From the NCBI GenBank assembly GCA_000824805.1, contig CCNA01000034.1, forward strand, positions 1-64,000: 64,000 nucleotides of DNA. Reading direction: 5' to 3'. Below the pieces are notes generated by a model. That model searched no databases. It was not told the DNA's origin and saw only the letters and a list, made by a program, of their open reading frames with translations. This DNA comes from Mesorhizobium sp. SOD10. Its GTDB lineage: Bacteria; Pseudomonadota; Alphaproteobacteria; Rhizobiales; Rhizobiaceae. This document shows positions 63,068 through 64,000 of this stretch, piece by piece. The first letter of the stretch is position 1. Each line of letters begins with the position of its first letter. Both the position numbers and the translations under genes were made by a program.

Positions 63068-63802
63068 ATGCAGCTTCGTTATCTCCTGCCATTCCTGCTG
63101 CTTGGCGCATCGCCGGCCCTGGCCGCTGATCGCACCATATATTTGACCTTCGACGACGGTCCGCTGAACGGCACCAGCAATATCCTCGACGTGCTGCGGG
63201 CCGAGCGGGTGCCGGCGACGCTGTTCATGGTCGGCATGCATGCCGAGGCGAACGCCACCAACCGGGCGCTGCTGCAACGGGCAAAATCGATGCCGCTGGT
63301 GACGATCGGCAACCACAGCTACAGCCATGCCTACAATCACTACCGGCATTTCTACGGCGATACCGAAGGCGTGGTCGCCGACATGCTGAGGGCCAATGCC
63401 GTGCTCGGCCTGACGCCGGCCGTGCATGCGCGGCTGCCGGGACGCGACGTGTTCCGGCTGCCCAATTACTCGAAGGACGACAATTCGCTCGGGCTGGCTG
63501 AGGCCGGGCGCGAGGATCCGGATTACGAATTCGTCGCAGCGTCCGGCTTCTGGCTCTATGGCTGGGACCACGAATGGGTGCATGAGGACAGCGGCAAGCC
63601 GGTGCAGAGCGTCGACCATCTGGTCAGCGAGATCGACCATCTGTTCGCTTACGGTCACTTCGCCAGGCCGAACAAGCTGATCCTGCTCATGCATGACGAA
63701 ATGTTCCAGGACGCCTTCGACGGCAAGGCGAAACTGACGGCGTTGATCGCGGCGCTCAGGCTGCGCCATTACGCTTTCGGAGCGATAGCGGGTTACGACT
63801 GA
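63068..63802 (+). CDS. secreted polysaccharide deacetylase (NodB-homology, CE4)
   Basis: A 244-residue exported protein. The signal peptide LRYLLPFLLLGASPALA is cleaved near residue 20. The NodB domain has LTFDDGPLNGTS with the catalytic and metal Asp pair, and the second motif GNHSYSHAY with the two zinc His. It would remove acetyl groups from N-acetylglucosamine polymers or peptidoglycan in the periplasm. It is not a nodulation NodB by context. Co-directional with the GGDEF-EAL gene, so it may be co-expressed. The start has a weak ribosome binding site. Confidence 0.85.
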   Translation: MQLRYLLPFLLLGASPALAADRTIYLTFDDGPLNGTSNILDVLRAERVPATLFMVGMHAEANATNRALLQRAKSMPLVTIGNHSYSHAYNHYRHFYGDTEGVVADMLRANAVLGLTPAVHARLPGRDVFRLPNYSKDDNSLGLAEAGREDPDYEFVAASGFWLYGWDHEWVHEDSGKPVQSVDHLVSEIDHLFAYGHFARPNKLILLMHDEMFQDAFDGKAKLTALIAALRLRHYAFGAIAGYD

Positions 63803-64000
63803 GACGATTCGGCGTTGCGCCTAAGCGCCGCCAACACCTCGGCGAATTCCGCGAGCCGTTCATCCGGCAGACCGGCCCGGAGCCGCTTGTCGAAGGCGAC
63901 CGCCGCAAGGCGCAATTTCTCGAACAATAGCTCGCCGGCCTCGGTCAGCGCCACCTGATGGACCCTGCGGTTTTCCGGATCGCGGCGGCGTGTCAGCAAC
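63793..64000 (-). CDS. MarR family regulator, 5' end outside the window
   Basis: The visible 68 residues are the C-terminal part of a MarR-type regulator: the wing LTRRRDPENRRVHQVALTEAG followed, in part, by the dimerisation helices LLFEKLRLAAVAFDKRLRAG and FAEVLAALRR. The recognition helix and the start lie beyond base 64000. Its 3' end overlaps the convergent deacetylase gene by 10 bp. Confidence 0.8.
   Translation of the reverse strand, partial: LLTRRRDPENRRVHQVALTEAGELLFEKLRLAAVAFDKRLRAGLPDERLAEFAEVLAALRRNAESSQS

Noticed and set aside
60797-63769. 990-codon open frame on the minus strand opposite the GGDEF-EAL and deacetylase genes
   Set aside because: The plus strand carries intact GGDEF, EAL and NodB motifs; the antisense translation has none.
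63068-63802. Nodulation gene nodB
   Set aside because: It has a signal peptide and no other nod genes or nod box around it; NodB homology alone marks the wider CE4 family.
1-64000. CRISPR arrays, rRNA operons, prophage or transposase genes
   Set aside because: No regularly spaced repeats, no rRNA sequence, and no phage or transposase protein motifs were found on either strand.

Overview
The window is a 64 kb piece of chromosome from a GC-rich alphaproteobacterium of the order Rhizobiales, most like Mesorhizobium. The evidence is an ndvB/ndvA pair for cyclic beta-1,2-glucan, palindromic intergenic elements of the kind scattered through Mesorhizobium genomes, and AsnC, MarR and GntR regulators sitting beside amino-acid catabolic genes. 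Almost all of it reads as stable housekeeping and catabolic DNA. There is no phage, integrase, transposase, CRISPR array or rRNA.

Layout. Positions 93-2650 hold a Ppx/GppA phosphatase and a divergent YbhN-type membrane protein. A tRNA-Gln(CUG) at 2850 opens a gene-poor stretch (2.9-5.5 kb). That stretch holds two paralogous small zinc-ribbon proteins, two hypothetical proteins, a small secreted peptide and the C-terminal stump of a racemase. From 5.5 to 11 kb come an aldehyde dehydrogenase, a GNAT enzyme, a YeiH-type transporter, free methionine-(R)-sulfoxide reductase, and a Nudix hydrolase coupled to a GlxA/GbdR-type regulator. From 11.3 to 18.2 kb lies a catabolic-looking group cut by two intergenic repeats: a DddP-like M24 enzyme lacking the lyase nucleophile, a cysteine hydrolase, an alpha/beta hydrolase, an orphan Tat-exported binding protein and a TPR protein. 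Positions 18.2-25.1 kb carry a tightly overlapping DUF4129-DUF4350-MoxR-DUF58-SpoIIM-RDD operon with a divergent membrane protein.

From 25.4 to 28.1 kb are D-lyxose isomerase, a divergent D-threonine-aldolase-type enzyme and a solitary ccmC. Positions 28.2-39 kb hold ndvA and the 2859-residue ndvB. Positions 39.2-47.3 kb carry a complete five-step histidine-to-glutamate pathway (hutIHGUD facing hutFC) with a HutC-type operator between the arms. RidA follows, then a zinc/manganese-type ABC transporter in ATPase-permease-binding protein order behind a Zur-like box. From 50.7 to 57.8 kb is tyrosine catabolism: hppD with a divergent AsnC regulator, and an hmgA-MBL-FAH-DinB operon with a divergent MarR regulator. 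A degenerate vapBC pair lies between them. No maleylacetoacetate isomerase is visible, and a DinB-fold protein sits where one might be expected. The right end has a threonine-to-glycine operon (kbl-SRPBCC-tdh), a GGDEF-EAL protein, a polysaccharide deacetylase and a MarR gene running off the edge.

The most interesting points are the nucleophile-less DddP relative and its gene group, the DinB protein in the homogentisate operon, the MoxR/DUF58/SpoIIM/RDD membrane operon, the doubly frameshifted vapBC, the paralogous zinc ribbons, and a repeat that supplies the stop codon of a hydrolase gene.
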